Origin: G963668605 sp963793625
Lineage (GTDB): Bacteria; Acidobacteriota; Terriglobia; Bryobacterales; Bryobacteraceae
Assembly (NCBI GenBank): GCA_963793625.1
Contig: CAWCAT010000004.1
Span: 248,001-312,000, forward strand
Reading direction: 5' to 3'
Length of the DNA stretch: 64,000 nt
Part shown: positions 7,075 to 16,307 of the stretch, piece after piece
Position numbering within the stretch: the stretch's first letter is position 1
Layout of the letters: every line of letters starts with the position of its first letter
Translations under genes and position numbers: made by a program
The notes under the pieces: generated by a model
Database searches by the model: none
Seen by the model: only the letters and a program-made list of their open reading frames with translations
Told to the model about the DNA's origin: nothing

Positions 7075-10000
7075 ATGCAACTGAACAACAATGCTCTTCT
7101 CCGCCGCGCTGGTGCGGTTCTGGCGGGCGTGATATTGATCCTGGTTTCCGCCGCCAGCTTTCTGGGGCAGAATGCCGGCTTGCCGTATCGCAAAGCCGAT
7201 ACCTGGCAGGCGACGATGTTCGCCACGCGCGAAGCCATGCACGATGCAAAGGATCCGCTGGAAGGAGTCTTCTGTAGCACCTGGGAATCGAGCGGCCCGT
7301 ACGCGAGCAAGGCGAGAGAAGGCATTGGGACCGTTCTCCCTCCGGAGGAGGGCAACGCAAGCGTCACCTGGAGTGCCCGTAAGGATTGGAATGACGGCGA
7401 GGTCCGCGCATTAGGTGCGAATGGCGCATCTGCGTTCTATCTGAGGCGCAAGATCACGTCGGCAACGGAACGCAATGTAACCGCTTCCCTCGGCAGCAAG
7501 GACGGCCTGGCTGTCTGGTTGAATGGAACTCAACTCATCAGCAAAGATGTAGCGCGCAATGTCGCGCCCGATCAGGACTCGGTTAAGCTGCCGCTGAAGA
7601 AGGGCGAGAATCTGCTCCTCGTCAAAATCTACAATCGCGGGGGCAATCGTTCCGGGTATTACTTTAAGTTGTTTCGACCCCTGGAAGTGGAACAACGCCG
7701 CGCCGCGAACATGGAACGGCTTTGGGAGCGCCTGCACGCGGACTTTAGCGACGCGCGTTTTCAGATCGAAATGCAGCGCGAGTTGAAGGATGCGATCTGG
7801 AGGGAAGACTGGCCAACCGGCGCCGCCTCCGTAATTGCCGCCCGTTATGCCGAGGCAGTGCGGGGCAAGAGCGCAGGCCAGGCTCGTCAGGCTGCAGCGA
7901 AGGCGCAGACTGCTGCTGATCTCACGGCAGTGCGGGCAGTTTATAACCGCGCGCGCAATCTCGAAGAAGTGCGTGAGTTGCTCGCGACCGTGAAGCCCGA
8001 AGCTGTGCGGCTGGCTATCGATGATCTAACCAAGAGCTTCGGCAAACGCTACCCCAAAGGCGCCGAGTACACGCGTACTCTCGCCGCACTTGAGAAGCCC
8101 TTTAATGAGGCGCTTGCGGCGTTAGACCAGGATGATGCGATTGAGCGACTGGGCGATCAGGTGCGCAAGTATCAGGCGCTGAGCCGCGCGGCACTGCTCG
8201 CGAATCCGATGCTCGATTTCGACAAGACCCTACTGGTGCGTCGCAATTTTCCCGCGACCTCACGCAAGGTAATCAGTAAGTCGCTCGGCATGCCCGTCGG
8301 CAATTCGTGGACGAACGATGATATCGCGCACACAGGTTGGGACAACCAGATTGCGGTACTAAGCGACCTGCGCGGCAAGGGCAAGCTCACTACTTTCTAT
8401 CAACCCGACGGCGGAAAGATTGTGTCCGATGTGGAACTCGATTTCGATGCATCGAAGGTGATGTTCTCATCCATCGGTTCCAGCGATCGCTGGCGTTTGT
8501 TCGAAGTGAGAGCCAATGGAACCGGACTCCGCCAGATCACGCCCGACGTGAAGGATGTCGATCACTTCGATTCCTGCTATCTCCCCAACGGCAAGATTGC
8601 GTTCACGTCCACCGCCGGTTATCAGGGTATGCCCTGCATCGGTGGCGGCGCGCCTATGGCGCAGTTGTACACGAGCGATGCCAACGGCAAGGACATTCGT
8701 CAGATCACGTTTGAGCAGGATAGCGACTGGACGCCGGCTGTGCTGAATGATGGACGGTTGATGTACCTGCGCTGGGAATATGCCGACCTGCCGCATTACT
8801 TCACGCGCCTGCTATTCCACTCCAATCCGGACGGCACCAATGCGCGCGAGTATTTCCATAGCAATTCGTATTTCCCCAACTCCTTCTTCTACGCCCGCGC
8901 AATTCCGGGGCACCCCACTGAGGTCGTTGGAGTTGCGAGTGGACACCACGGTGTTGCCCGTTCCGGCAGAGTGCTGGTGATCGATCCCGAGCGCGGCCGC
9001 AATGAAGCCGACGGCGTCGTGCAGGAGATTCCGGGCTACAACAAAAAGGTTGATCCACTTATTAAAGATCCGCTGGTCGAAGGTGTCTGGCCCCAGTTCC
9101 TGCATCCGTATCCGCTGGCCGATTTTGCGGATGCGGCGCATCCGACCAAAGGCGGCAAGTACTTCCTGGTCGCGATGAAGCGCGATCCGAACGCATTGTG
9201 GGGCATTTATCTCGCCGACAAGTTCGATAACCTGACACTCATCAAGGAAGTGGAAGGTGCCGCGCTGCTCGAGCCGATTCCTTTCCACGCCAGCCCTCGT
9301 CCTCCGGTGATTCCGGACCTCACGAAGCCGGGCGAGAAAGAGGCCACTGTTTATCTTTCCGATATTTATAGCGGACAGGGCCTGAACGGCATTCCTCGTG
9401 GCAAGGTCAAGAACCTTCGTTTGTTCACCTATCACTTCAACTACAACAAGACCGGTGGCCACGATTCAGTCGGCATCCAGAGCGGTTGGGATATCAAGCG
9501 CATTCTCGGCACAGTGCCGGTGGAAGAAGACGGTTCGGCGTCGTTCAAGATTCCTGCCAATACGGCTGTGACGGTTCAGCCGCTCGATGAAAAGGGCCAG
9601 GCCCTGCAATTGATGCGTAGCTGGTTTGTGGGCATGCCGGGTGAAGTCGTGTCCTGCGTAGGCTGTCATGATCGTTTGAACTCCACGCCGCTCGCACGAG
9701 GTAATCTTGCGAGCCGCCGCCAACCTTCCACGATCAAGCCGTGGCACGGTCCTGCACGACCTTTCGCATTCCGCACGGAAGTACAACCGGTGCTCGATCG
9801 TTACTGCGTATCCTGCCATGATGGCCGGAAAGTTGACGGCAAGGATATGCCGAACTTCGCATCAGCACCGGACTTGACGCACTTTACAAATGATCGGTCT
9901 TATATCGACCTGCAGGCATTCGCGCACCGCTATGGACCGGAGCCCGACGCGCACATTCTGAAGCCCATGGAGTATCACACTAGCACCAGTCCGCTGTTCC

Positions 10001-10119
10001 AGATTCTCTCGAAAGGCCACCACGGCGTGAAGCTAGATGCCGAAGCGTGGGATCGCCTTGACGACCTGGATCGACCTGAATGTGCCGTGGCGTGGCAGTT
10101 GGGGCGCCAAAGGCGATAG
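7075..10119 (+). CDS. HzsA-related propeller/dihaem c-type cytochrome (N-terminal part of a frameshifted gene)
   Basis: 1014 codons before a premature stop; RBS AAGGGAGA. A signal peptide or anchor (residues 1-33) precedes a beta-sandwich domain around residues 130-205 (AVWLNGTQLISKDV, GENLLLVKIYNRGG). A coiled helical region follows, then a PD40/TolB-like propeller (GTGLRQITPDVKDVDHFD, GKIAFTST, DSDWTPAVLNDGRLMY). Two haem c sites occur: CVGCH at 861-865 and CVSCH at 911-915. The arrangement is that of the hydrazine synthase alpha-like family found in many non-anammox soil bacteria, so hydrazine synthesis should not be assumed. Near 10057-10061 one extra base breaks the frame: removing it joins EAWDRL directly to TTWIDLNVPW of the next entry. 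The two together would form one protein of about 1374 residues. Confidence 0.85.
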   Translation: MQLNNNALLRRAGAVLAGVILILVSAASFLGQNAGLPYRKADTWQATMFATREAMHDAKDPLEGVFCSTWESSGPYASKAREGIGTVLPPEEGNASVTWSARKDWNDGEVRALGANGASAFYLRRKITSATERNVTASLGSKDGLAVWLNGTQLISKDVARNVAPDQDSVKLPLKKGENLLLVKIYNRGGNRSGYYFKLFRPLEVEQRRAANMERLWERLHADFSDARFQIEMQRELKDAIWREDWPTGAASVIAARYAEAVRGKSAGQARQAAAKAQTAADLTAVRAVYNRARNLEEVRELLATVKPEAVRLAIDDLTKSFGKRYPKGAEYTRTLAALEKPFNEALAALDQDDAIERLGDQVRKYQALSRAALLANPMLDFDKTLLVRRNFPATSRKVISKSLGMPVGNSWTNDDIAHTGWDNQIAVLSDLRGKGKLTTFYQPDGGKIVSDVELDFDASKVMFSSIGSSDRWRLFEVRANGTGLRQITPDVKDVDHFDSCYLPNGKIAFTSTAGYQGMPCIGGGAPMAQLYTSDANGKDIRQITFEQDSDWTPAVLNDGRLMYLRWEYADLPHYFTRLLFHSNPDGTNAREYFHSNSYFPNSFFYARAIPGHPTEVVGVASGHHGVARSGRVLVIDPERGRNEADGVVQEIPGYNKKVDPLIKDPLVEGVWPQFLHPYPLADFADAAHPTKGGKYFLVAMKRDPNALWGIYLADKFDNLTLIKEVEGAALLEPIPFHASPRPPVIPDLTKPGEKEATVYLSDIYSGQGLNGIPRGKVKNLRLFTYHFNYNKTGGHDSVGIQSGWDIKRILGTVPVEEDGSASFKIPANTAVTVQPLDEKGQALQLMRSWFVGMPGEVVSCVGCHDRLNSTPLARGNLASRRQPSTIKPWHGPARPFAFRTEVQPVLDRYCVSCHDGRKVDGKDMPNFASAPDLTHFTNDRSYIDLQAFAHRYGPEPDAHILKPMEYHTSTSPLFQILSKGHHGVKLDAEAWDRLDDLDRPECAVAWQLGRQRR

Positions 10120-11200
10120 CGCAAGCTGTCCGACTTTCCGCGAGCAGGATCAGGTGAAGCGTCGTCGTGAACTTGCCAAGCTCTATGCGAATGTTGATAC
10201 AGATCCGGAACAGGAATACGCCGAGACTGTGGCCCGCGTTGCGCAGCGCGGCAAGGCCTCGCCGATAGCACCGAAACCCGAGATCATCAAGCCCGCCGTT
10301 TTCAATGTTTCACGCTGGCCTTTCGATCGCGCCGAAGCCGAACGCAGGCAGAAAGCCGAGGGCCCGGCCACGCAGTCCATCAAAATCGCCGAGGGCGTGA
10401 AGCTGGAACTGGCGCTGATCCCAGCGGGATCCTTTGTGATGGGTGACCCGGCAGGTGAGGCTGATGAGCGCCGTGTGGCTCCTGTCAAAATCGAGAAGCC
10501 GTTTTGGATGGCTCGCGTGGAAATCTCGAATGAGATGTACAAGTTGTTCGATCCGAAACACGACAGCCGCTTTGTTGACAAGCAAGCCAAGGATCACGAT
10601 GTCCCGGGCTATCCCGCGAACAAGCCGGAGCAGCCTGTAATTCGCGTGAGCTGGGAGCAGGCCATGGGCTTCTGTCAGTGGCTAAGCCAAAAGACGGGCC
10701 AACGATTTACACTGCCCACCGAAGCCCAGTGGGAATGGGCCGCGCGCGCAGGCAGCAACACGCCGCTGTGGTTTGGCGGAGTCGATAGCGACTTCAGCAA
10801 ATACGCGAATCTCGCCGACAAACGCATCAAGGGCTTCCAAGCCAATTTCCAGGGCAAGCCGTTCAACTACATCTCTTACCTGGATCAAATCGACGACGGT
10901 CAGATGATCACTGGACCGGTGGGCAGTTACTCGCCGAATCCATGGGGTCTGTTTGACATGATCGGCAATGTCGCGGAGTGGACACTAAGCACTTACAAGC
11001 AATATCCGTACGACGCCCGCGATGGCCGTGATAATCCACAAACGCCCGGCCTTAAGGTGGCTCGCGGCGGTTCCTGGCGTAACCGGCCAAATCGTGCGCG
11101 CTCCGGAATCAGGGCCGCTTACGAGCCTTACCAGCCGGTCTTTGACGTTGGGTTCCGCGTTGTGCTGGAAGCCAACCCCAATATGCGTGCCGGCCGCTAA
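10037..11200 (+). CDS. SUMF1/EgtB/PvdO-type domain, C-terminal part of the HzsA-like gene
   Basis: As an isolated frame this has 387 codons, but its ATG at 10037 is within the previous frame and has no RBS; the real coding sense runs in from the HzsA-like part after a one-base frameshift near 10060. After a linker with TWIDLNVPWRGSWG, a complete formylglycine-generating-enzyme-like domain follows: LIPAGSFVMGD, PVIRVSWEQAMGFCQWLS, FTLPTEAQWEWAARAG, GLFDMIGNVAEWT and ARGGSWRNR. True FGE has catalytic cysteines in the segment after RGGSW; here that segment reads RARSGIRAA without Cys, so copper-dependent formylglycine formation is unlikely. More probably it is a binding or scaffold domain of the fused cytochrome. 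Eleven bases separate it from the next gene. Confidence 0.8.
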   Translation: MPKRGIALTTWIDLNVPWRGSWGAKGDSASCPTFREQDQVKRRRELAKLYANVDTDPEQEYAETVARVAQRGKASPIAPKPEIIKPAVFNVSRWPFDRAEAERRQKAEGPATQSIKIAEGVKLELALIPAGSFVMGDPAGEADERRVAPVKIEKPFWMARVEISNEMYKLFDPKHDSRFVDKQAKDHDVPGYPANKPEQPVIRVSWEQAMGFCQWLSQKTGQRFTLPTEAQWEWAARAGSNTPLWFGGVDSDFSKYANLADKRIKGFQANFQGKPFNYISYLDQIDDGQMITGPVGSYSPNPWGLFDMIGNVAEWTLSTYKQYPYDARDGRDNPQTPGLKVARGGSWRNRPNRARSGIRAAYEPYQPVFDVGFRVVLEANPNMRAGR

Positions 11201-11211
11201 GAGAGCAAAAA

Positions 11212-13095
11212 ATGAACAGGAAGCAAACAGTTTTCGGCGTGTGCGCCGCGGTGCTGGTGGCCGCGAGCGTGTATAAAATGGCGGCCTCCCCCGCGGCAGA
11301 ACCAACGCTGTCTCCAGCGGCGCTGGCTGTGTCGCGGGATGGCAAGTCGCTATTCATCGCGTGCGCAACGGCGCGACAGGTGGTGGTTTTCAACGTCGCC
11401 AGCCGCAGGATAACGAGCAAAATCGCGGTCCCGGACGAGCCTACCGGCCTGACTTTATCAAATGATGGCGCACGTTTGTTTGTGACCTGTAGTGCTCCTG
11501 AAAGTCGAGTAGGTGTGATTGACGTTGCTAAAGGCAAGGTCATCGAGACCTCTCCTGCGGGACACTCCGCAATGAGCCCCGTGCTCAGCCCGGATGGTAA
11601 AACACTGTTTGTCTGTAACCGGTTCAACAATGACGTCAGCTTCATTGACGTTGCCGCGAAAAAGGAAGTGCGTCGCGTGAAGGTGCAGCGCGAACCCGTT
11701 TCCGCTGCACTCACGAAGGACGGTCGGTTCCTGCTTGTGGCAAATCATCTGCACAACGGCCGGGCGGACGTGGATTTCGTCGCAGCGGTCGTCAGTGTGA
11801 TTGATGTGAATGCAGGCAAGGTGGTCAAGGAATTGCAGTTGCCGAACGGCAGCAGTTCGTTGCAGAACATCCGGATCTCGCCTGACGGCAAGTATGCGGC
11901 GGTGACCCATCTCATCGGGCACCATCAGGCGCCGACCAGCCAGTTGGAGCGCGGCTGGATCAACACGAATGCGGCGACGATCATCGACATCAGAAAAATG
12001 GGAATCGTAAATTCTGTTCTGCTCGATGGCGTGTCGAAAGGCGCTGCGAACCCCTGGGGCGTTGCCTGGACGAATGACGGAAGCAAACTGCTTGCGACGC
12101 ATGCGGGCACACATGAACTCAGCGTGACGGACTTCCCCGCCCTGCTTGCGAAACTGGCTCTGCTTCCCGTCAAGTTGGAAGGTGTCAAGACGGTCAATTA
12201 CGTTGCTGGCTCCAGTACTCAGGAAGACGTGCCGACCGACTTATCCTTCCTCGGAAACGTACGTCAGATGCTGAAGCTTCCGAAACTGGACCGGGGACCG
12301 CGAGCGGTAGCCGTCGTTGGTAGTACGGCATACACCGCTAACTACTACTCCGATACCCTTTCAGTTTTCGATCTGGCTGTGCCGGCGAACAACCCGGAAT
12401 CTATTGCGCTCGGCGCGAAGCAGGAAGCGAACGCAATCCGCAGAGGAGAAGCCTACTTCCATGACGCCAGCTTGTGCTTTCAAGGTTGGCAAAGCTGTGC
12501 CAGTTGCCACCCGGGCAACGCACGCACCGACGGCATGAACTGGGACCTGCTCAACGACGGCGTTGGCAATCCAAAGAACGTCAAGAGCATGTTGCTATCG
12601 CACCGCACGCCGCCTGCAATGAGCCTCGGTGTGCGTGAGACTGCAGAGACAGCTGTGCGTTCGGGGATCAAACATATTCAGTTCAGCGAGCAGCCTGCCC
12701 ACGTGCCGGCCGCGATCGATGAGTACCTCAAGGCCTTGAAGCCCATACCCAGTCCGTATCTGGTGAAAGGCCAGCTTTCCGCGGCGGCATTGCGCGGGCG
12801 TGAGATCTACAACAGCAAAGCTGTCGGCTGCGCTGTGTGCCATCCCGCAGGAATGCTAACAGATCTAAAAGAATACGAAGTCGGGACAGCAGGACGCTTC
12901 GATGGCGGCTTCGAAAAATGGGATACGCCCACCCTGGTGGAGATCTGGCGGACTGCTCCGTATCTGCACGACGGTTCGGCGGCAACCATGCGCGATGTGC
13001 TGACGGGCAAGAACCCGAAAGACAAGCACGGCAAGACTTCGCAGCTGACTCCGCAACAGATTAAGGATCTTGAGGAGTATGTACTCTCGCTCTGA
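11212..13095 (+). CDS. YVTN beta-propeller protein with dihaem cytochrome c domain
   Basis: 627 residues with an N-terminal signal/anchor (QTVFGVCAAVLVAASVY). Residues 35-400 are YncE/YVTN-type propeller blades (LAVSRDGKSLFIACA, LTLSNDGARLFVTCS, VLSPDGKTLFVCNRFNNDVSFIDV). Residues 400-627 form a dihaem cytochrome-c-peroxidase/MauG-like module with CASCH at 429-433 and CAVCH at 540-544, ending with RTAPYLHDGSAATM and LTPQQIKDLEEYV, both typical of that family. It is probably periplasmic, oxidising a substrate or relaying electrons. It is the last gene of the putative IclR-controlled operon, 11 bases behind the HzsA-like gene, which fits a shared electron-transfer function. Confidence 0.85.
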   Translation: MNRKQTVFGVCAAVLVAASVYKMAASPAAEPTLSPAALAVSRDGKSLFIACATARQVVVFNVASRRITSKIAVPDEPTGLTLSNDGARLFVTCSAPESRVGVIDVAKGKVIETSPAGHSAMSPVLSPDGKTLFVCNRFNNDVSFIDVAAKKEVRRVKVQREPVSAALTKDGRFLLVANHLHNGRADVDFVAAVVSVIDVNAGKVVKELQLPNGSSSLQNIRISPDGKYAAVTHLIGHHQAPTSQLERGWINTNAATIIDIRKMGIVNSVLLDGVSKGAANPWGVAWTNDGSKLLATHAGTHELSVTDFPALLAKLALLPVKLEGVKTVNYVAGSSTQEDVPTDLSFLGNVRQMLKLPKLDRGPRAVAVVGSTAYTANYYSDTLSVFDLAVPANNPESIALGAKQEANAIRRGEAYFHDASLCFQGWQSCASCHPGNARTDGMNWDLLNDGVGNPKNVKSMLLSHRTPPAMSLGVRETAETAVRSGIKHIQFSEQPAHVPAAIDEYLKALKPIPSPYLVKGQLSAAALRGREIYNSKAVGCAVCHPAGMLTDLKEYEVGTAGRFDGGFEKWDTPTLVEIWRTAPYLHDGSAATMRDVLTGKNPKDKHGKTSQLTPQQIKDLEEYVLSL

Positions 13096-13103
13096 TGCGG
13101 TGA

Positions 13104-13577
13104 TTACGGTCGCACGGTAATGATTGTGGTCCTATGTTCCGGGGCAGCACCAAGGTAATACCCAAGCGCGGTAACTCCACCGCCCACCGCTGCGAAGACG
13201 GCAATTCCCGCTGCTACCGAGTTTGTGTGTGCGGCGGCATAACCACCGAGTCCAACACCGGCGAAGGCACCGACAATGGTGCCGAGCGCTTTGAATCCTC
13301 TGCCCTTTGATGGCAGTTCCAGCGATTTGACCTGAGCGCGTGGCACTGCCAATCGGCCTTTGGGAGAAGCTTTTTTGTCACTGCTCTGGCGGACCTGCAG
13401 CACCAGATTCTCGTCCTCGACCGCAGTCAGTGCACCGCTGACTGTGGCACCCGAGGGCATCGTCATGCTGACGGTGCGGCCTTTGAGACTGGACAGTTCG
13501 GACCAAGTCCATTCTTCTTTGTTTGCGGCAGGAAGAATAACTGAAAACAACAGTGTCAATGCGATAAGTCGGCGCAT
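13104..13577 (-). CDS. Exported glycine-zipper protein of unknown function
   Basis: 157 residues with a signal peptide (MRRLIALTLLFSVILPAA). The middle resembles a small Sm-like/SH3-like barrel (LKGRTVSMTMPSGATVSGAL, ENLVLQVRQS), and the C-terminal half is a glycine- and alanine-rich helical hairpin (ALGTIVGAFAGVGLGGYAAA, GIAVFAAVGGGVTALGYYLG) that would cross or insert into a membrane. Similar small proteins are frequent in Acidobacteriota without assigned function. It converges on the YVTN-cytochrome gene (8 bases between stops) and diverges from the GH78 gene, sharing with it the 70-bp region 13578-13647. Confidence 0.6.
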   Translation of the reverse strand: MRRLIALTLLFSVILPAANKEEWTWSELSSLKGRTVSMTMPSGATVSGALTAVEDENLVLQVRQSSDKKASPKGRLAVPRAQVKSLELPSKGRGFKALGTIVGAFAGVGLGGYAAAHTNSVAAGIAVFAAVGGGVTALGYYLGAAPEHRTTIITVRP

Positions 13578-13647
13578 ATGCGCTCCCTTCGTTGTGGACC
13601 GTAAACTCGGATATCATCTCACAATAGGACGGTTGAAAGGAAAACAA

Positions 13648-16272
13648 TTGCGGCTCGCACTACTTTTCATGTTATTAGCTGGTCATATGCTCGGAAGCGT
13701 TTCGACCGGACGGCTTCGTTGTGAATCAGCTACGAATCCGTTAGGTATCTCTGCCTCGAACCCGCGGCTGAGCTGGGCGCTGAATTCGAGCGAGCGTGCG
13801 GAGAAGCAAACCGCGTACCGAATTCTCGTGGCCTCCTCACCGGAAAAGCTGGAGGCGGAGACTGGAGACTTGTGGGACAGCGGCAAGGTACTGACTGCCG
13901 CGACACTGCACATTCCATACGCGGGCAAACCGCTGCGCACGCATCAGCGCGCGTATTGGAAGGTTCGGGCCTGGGATGGGCAGGACAAGCCTTCCCCCTG
14001 GAGTGAGCCGGCACGTTGGTCGATGGGCGTACTCAGGGAGTCTGATTGGAAAGCCGGTTGGATCGCATGGAGCCGCAGCAATATTGCCTCTGGGCCTCTG
14101 CCGATGTTTCGCAAGGGATTCACAACGAAGCGCAAGCCGGTGCGCGCCACCGTTTCCTTATCCGGGTTAGGCTTTTTCGAGTTATATCTGAACGGCCGCA
14201 AAGTGGGCGACAACGTTCTCGATCCGGGCTGGACAAACTACCGCCAAACCGCGCTCTACGTCACCCATGAAGTGGAAGACTATCTGAGTGCTGGCCCCAA
14301 CGCGATCGGTGTGATGCTCGGTAACGGAATGTTCAATGTCGCGGGGGGTCGCTACGTTAAGTTCAATGCAAGCTTTGGACAGCCGCGCTTTATCCTGCAT
14401 CTGCGACTCGAGTACGAAGATGGCTCGGTTGAAACCGTCGCTTCCGATACAAGCTGGAAGGCCTCGGCGAGCCCGATCGGTTTCTCTTGCATTTTCGGCG
14501 GAGAAGATTACGACGCGCAGCGCGAGCAGGCCGGTTGGGACCAGCCTGGCTTCGATGATTCTTCGTGGGAAGCGGTGCGGCGTATCGATTCGCCGCTCGC
14601 GTTCCTGAGTCCGCAAACGTCTCCGCCGGTCAAGGTTATGGAGACATTCCGAACGGTTAAGACGACAGAACCCGTCCCCGGTGTGCATGTCTATGACGTC
14701 GGCCAGAATTTCGCAGGCTGGCCGAAGATAACAGTGCGCGGCGCGCGCGGCAGCACAGTCCGGCTTACTCCCGGTGAATTGCTGGACACAAAAGGCCTCG
14801 TGTCACAAGTAAGTTCTGGTGGTCCCACTTACTTCACTTACTCACTGAAAGGTGAAGGCACAGAGACCTGGCATCCGCGTTTCACTTACTACGGCTTCCG
14901 TTACGTGCAGGTGGAAGGCGCCGCGGAAGTACTCGATATGGAAGGGCAATTTGTAACGTCTTCCGCTCCACGCACCGGCAAGTTCGAATGTTCCAACCCT
15001 CTGTTCAATCGAATCGGCACGCTGATCGACGTGGCCGTGCGCAGCAACATGCAAAGCGTGATGACCGACTGCCCCCATCGCGAAAAGCTGGGGTGGCTCG
15101 AGCAGACCTACCTCATGGGGCCGTCGATTGCGGCGGTCTACGATCTATCGACGTTCGGTCCAAAGATCGTTCGGGACATGCGCGAAGCACAAACAGTAGA
15201 TGGCCTGGTGCCCGACATCGCACCCGAATACACGCAGTTCGCCCACGGTTTCCGCGACTCGCCGGAATGGGGTAGCGCGATCGTGCAGGTTCCCTGGCTG
15301 CTCTACCAGCGCTACGGCGATCGACGTGTTCTCGAAGAGAGCTATGCCTCGATGAAGCGCTATGTGGAGTACCTCGCAGGCAAATCGAAGGACGGCATAC
15401 TGTCATACGGGCTCGGGGACTGGTACGACATTGGGCCCGGCGAGCCCGGCGCCTCAAAGCTAACGCCGTTCGGCGTAACCGCTACGGCCACCTACTATTC
15501 GGATCTGGTGATTCTGGAGAAAGTAGCGCGACTGCTCGATCGCCAGGGTGAAGCTGCGACGTACGCCGCAATTGCCCGTCGAGTCAACGAAGCGTTCCAC
15601 AAGACCTTCTACGATCCGCAACGCAAGCAGTACGGCAGCGGCAGCCAGACCGCGTACGCCATGCCGCTCGTACTCGGCATGACACCCGCCGGGGACACGG
15701 CGCAGGTGAGGCAGAATCTCATTAACGATGTCACCAAACGGGGCAATCAGCAGACTGCCGGAGATATCGGCTATCACTACCTGGTGCGTGCGCTGCTGGA
15801 CGGCGGCGGATCTGAAGTGCTGTACGCCATGACCAATCGGACAGAAGCGCCCAGCTACGCCGCACAACTTAGTCGTGGCGCAACTGCGCTCACGGAAGCA
15901 TGGGATGCCAATCCGCGCTCCTCGCAAAATCACCTGATGCTCGGGCACATCAACGAATGGTTCTATTCCGGGCTCGCTGGTATCGAAGCCGGGTTTGACC
16001 GGATCGTGATCAAGCCGCAGATCGTCGGCGATCTGACCTGGGTTAAGGCAGAACAGGAGACCGCGCGCGGACGGATCGAAAGCCGCTGGACCCGTCAGGG
16101 TGCGACTTTCGAATTGACCGTGCGTATTCCTGCGAACACCAGCGCGCTCGTGTTCGTTCCCGGCAAATCCGCCGCTGCACAGCAGCAGGGTGTCCGCTTT
16201 GTTCGCCAGGAGCAGGACTACAGCGTCTTCGAAGTTTCCTCAGGCTTGTACAGCTTCAGCGGCAAGAGGTAA
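13648..16272 (+). CDS. Alpha-L-rhamnosidase, glycoside hydrolase family 78
   Basis: The chosen start is TTG 13648, preceded by GAAAGGA at a good distance; it opens a signal peptide (RLALLFMLLAGHMLGSVS) and gives 874 residues. An open frame continues upstream but overlaps the divergent gene and is unlikely to be coding. Domains in order: an N-terminal fibronectin-like domain (TNPLGISASNPRLSWALN, QRAYWKVRAWDGQD), two beta-sandwich domains (FFELYLNGRKVGDNVLDPGW, YDVGQNFAGWPKITVRGARG), the (alpha/alpha)6 barrel (MTDCPHREKLGWLEQTYL, SPEWGSAIVQVPWLLYQRYG, YGLGDWYDIGPGEPG) and a C-terminal beta domain. These are the GH78 hallmarks; the enzyme removes terminal L-rhamnose from plant glycosides or pectin outside the cytoplasm. 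It stands outside the IclR operon but nearby, consistent with plant-sugar use. Confidence 0.92.
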   Translation: MRLALLFMLLAGHMLGSVSTGRLRCESATNPLGISASNPRLSWALNSSERAEKQTAYRILVASSPEKLEAETGDLWDSGKVLTAATLHIPYAGKPLRTHQRAYWKVRAWDGQDKPSPWSEPARWSMGVLRESDWKAGWIAWSRSNIASGPLPMFRKGFTTKRKPVRATVSLSGLGFFELYLNGRKVGDNVLDPGWTNYRQTALYVTHEVEDYLSAGPNAIGVMLGNGMFNVAGGRYVKFNASFGQPRFILHLRLEYEDGSVETVASDTSWKASASPIGFSCIFGGEDYDAQREQAGWDQPGFDDSSWEAVRRIDSPLAFLSPQTSPPVKVMETFRTVKTTEPVPGVHVYDVGQNFAGWPKITVRGARGSTVRLTPGELLDTKGLVSQVSSGGPTYFTYSLKGEGTETWHPRFTYYGFRYVQVEGAAEVLDMEGQFVTSSAPRTGKFECSNPLFNRIGTLIDVAVRSNMQSVMTDCPHREKLGWLEQTYLMGPSIAAVYDLSTFGPKIVRDMREAQTVDGLVPDIAPEYTQFAHGFRDSPEWGSAIVQVPWLLYQRYGDRRVLEESYASMKRYVEYLAGKSKDGILSYGLGDWYDIGPGEPGASKLTPFGVTATATYYSDLVILEKVARLLDRQGEAATYAAIARRVNEAFHKTFYDPQRKQYGSGSQTAYAMPLVLGMTPAGDTAQVRQNLINDVTKRGNQQTAGDIGYHYLVRALLDGGGSEVLYAMTNRTEAPSYAAQLSRGATALTEAWDANPRSSQNHLMLGHINEWFYSGLAGIEAGFDRIVIKPQIVGDLTWVKAEQETARGRIESRWTRQGATFELTVRIPANTSALVFVPGKSAAAQQQGVRFVRQEQDYSVFEVSSGLYSFSGKR

Positions 16273-16307
16273 TCCGTTAAGCTGGGCTAGTCAGGAGGGA
16301 AAACTGG

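Noticed and set aside
7075..10119. Hydrazine synthase (anammox) function for the HzsA-like protein
   Set aside because: HzsA-like propeller cytochromes are common in soil bacteria without anammox; hzsB/C and hao genes are missing and the gene sits in a sugar operon.
10037..11200. Functional formylglycine-generating enzyme and a sulfatase maturation system
   Set aside because: The segment after RGGSW lacks the catalytic cysteines, and no sulfatase gene is present in the window.
13360..13647. Extended 5' part of the open frame leading into the GH78 gene
   Set aside because: It overlaps the divergent exported protein gene, encodes no signal peptide or homologous sequence, and a TTG with good RBS at 13648 opens a proper signal peptide.
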